A stretch of 64,000 nt of DNA from Aequorivita marisscotiae (GTDB lineage Bacteria; Bacteroidota; Bacteroidia; Flavobacteriales; Flavobacteriaceae): assembly GCF_029814825.1 (NCBI RefSeq), contig NZ_CP122379.1, forward strand, positions 62,001-126,000. The letters run 5' to 3'. Shown here piece by piece: positions 63,927 to 64,000 of this stretch. The translations under genes were made by a program, and so were the position numbers. How positions within the stretch are numbered: position 1 is the stretch's first letter; each line of letters begins with the position of its first letter. The notes under the pieces were generated by a model. The model ran no database searches and was not told the origin of the DNA. It was given only the letters and a program-made list of their open reading frames with translations.

Positions 63927-63937
63927 AAGTTATTTAC

Positions 63938-63945
63938 TAATTTTG
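63938..63945 (+). promoter_or_regulatory. -7 element of the last GT2 gene
   Basis: TAATTTTG matches TAnnTTTG and ends 5 bases before the ATG at 63951, implying an almost leaderless mRNA. No clear -33 box. Confidence 0.4.
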
Positions 63946-63950
63946 CTGTA

Positions 63951-64000
63951 ATGGCGAAACTTTCAGTTATCATCCCAACTTTCAACGAAGAAGCATACAT
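63951..64000 (+). CDS. Glycosyltransferase family 2, N-terminal fragment (continues outside)
   Basis: The last 50 bases encode MAKLSVIIPTFNEEAYI, the classic GT2 N-terminal strand and nucleotide-binding start. The gene runs out of the window. It follows the divergent -7 box at 63938. Acceptor and donor cannot be told. Confidence 0.8.
   Translation, partial: MAKLSVIIPTFNEEAY

Overview
The window is AT-rich chromosomal DNA from a member of the Bacteroidota, almost certainly a pigmented (probably marine) Flavobacteriaceae species. The support is: a type IX secretion (type B) C-terminal domain, SusC/TonB-style carboxypeptidase-like domains, a long Bacteroidota NusB, flavobacterial families (DUF4856, DUF3276, DUF1573), a zeaxanthin-type carotenoid cluster with a heterodimer-type (CrtYcd) lycopene cyclase, and TTG/TTTG plus TAnnTTTG promoter elements. 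The genus cannot be fixed from the sequence alone.

Layout. 1-3.3 kb: the 3' part of a histidine kinase with its response regulator, a secreted kinase-fold-like protein and tRNA-Leu(GAG). 3.3-8.6 kb: a CarH-like MerR regulator followed by crtI-crtB-crtZ-crtYcd and a SET-domain gene. The same palindrome (TTGTTTA-N18-TAAACAA) lies upstream of both the regulator and crtI, which suggests autoregulation and control of pigment synthesis. 8.6-17 kb (mostly minus strand): TlpA-like redoxin, aconitase, a MoxR ATPase and three parvulin-like periplasmic folding factors. 17-21 kb: DinB-like protein, OmpH/Skp, two unknown genes and guaB. 21.2-27.4 kb: a four-gene probable iron or metal uptake operon (DUF4856 lipoprotein, imelysin-like lipoprotein, VKGC/HTTM membrane protein, TonB receptor). 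27.5-33.6 kb: haem-binding protein, 5'-nucleotidase, HMG-CoA lyase, LysE exporter, pyrD (carrying a probable in-frame palindromic repeat insertion) and pepT. 33.7-44.3 kb: yajC, DUF1573, nusB, an amino-acid dehydrogenase, ABC exporter, DUF3276, MscS, SulP and a CDF transporter. 44.3-53.6 kb: mixed small genes, a cyclophilin-FKBP fusion, an ABC-2 pair and a large T9SS cargo protein.

53.6-56.7 kb is the one clearly mobile or accessory stretch: three indistinguishable HUH (Y1) transposases of the RAYT type in tandem, separated and flanked by four palindrome-rich repeat cassettes. 56.7-64 kb: a SusC-like/vWA fusion protein, then a cell-surface glycan block (LPS-kinase-like protein, GT9, two methyltransferases, a duplicated GT2 and the start of another GT2) that continues beyond the window.

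The most unusual material is the shared carotenoid operator with its CarH-like regulator, the RAYT array with its cassette architecture, and the iron operon pairing a gamma-carboxylase-like membrane protein with two lipoproteins. All functional statements come from reading motifs in the sequence; no database search was run.
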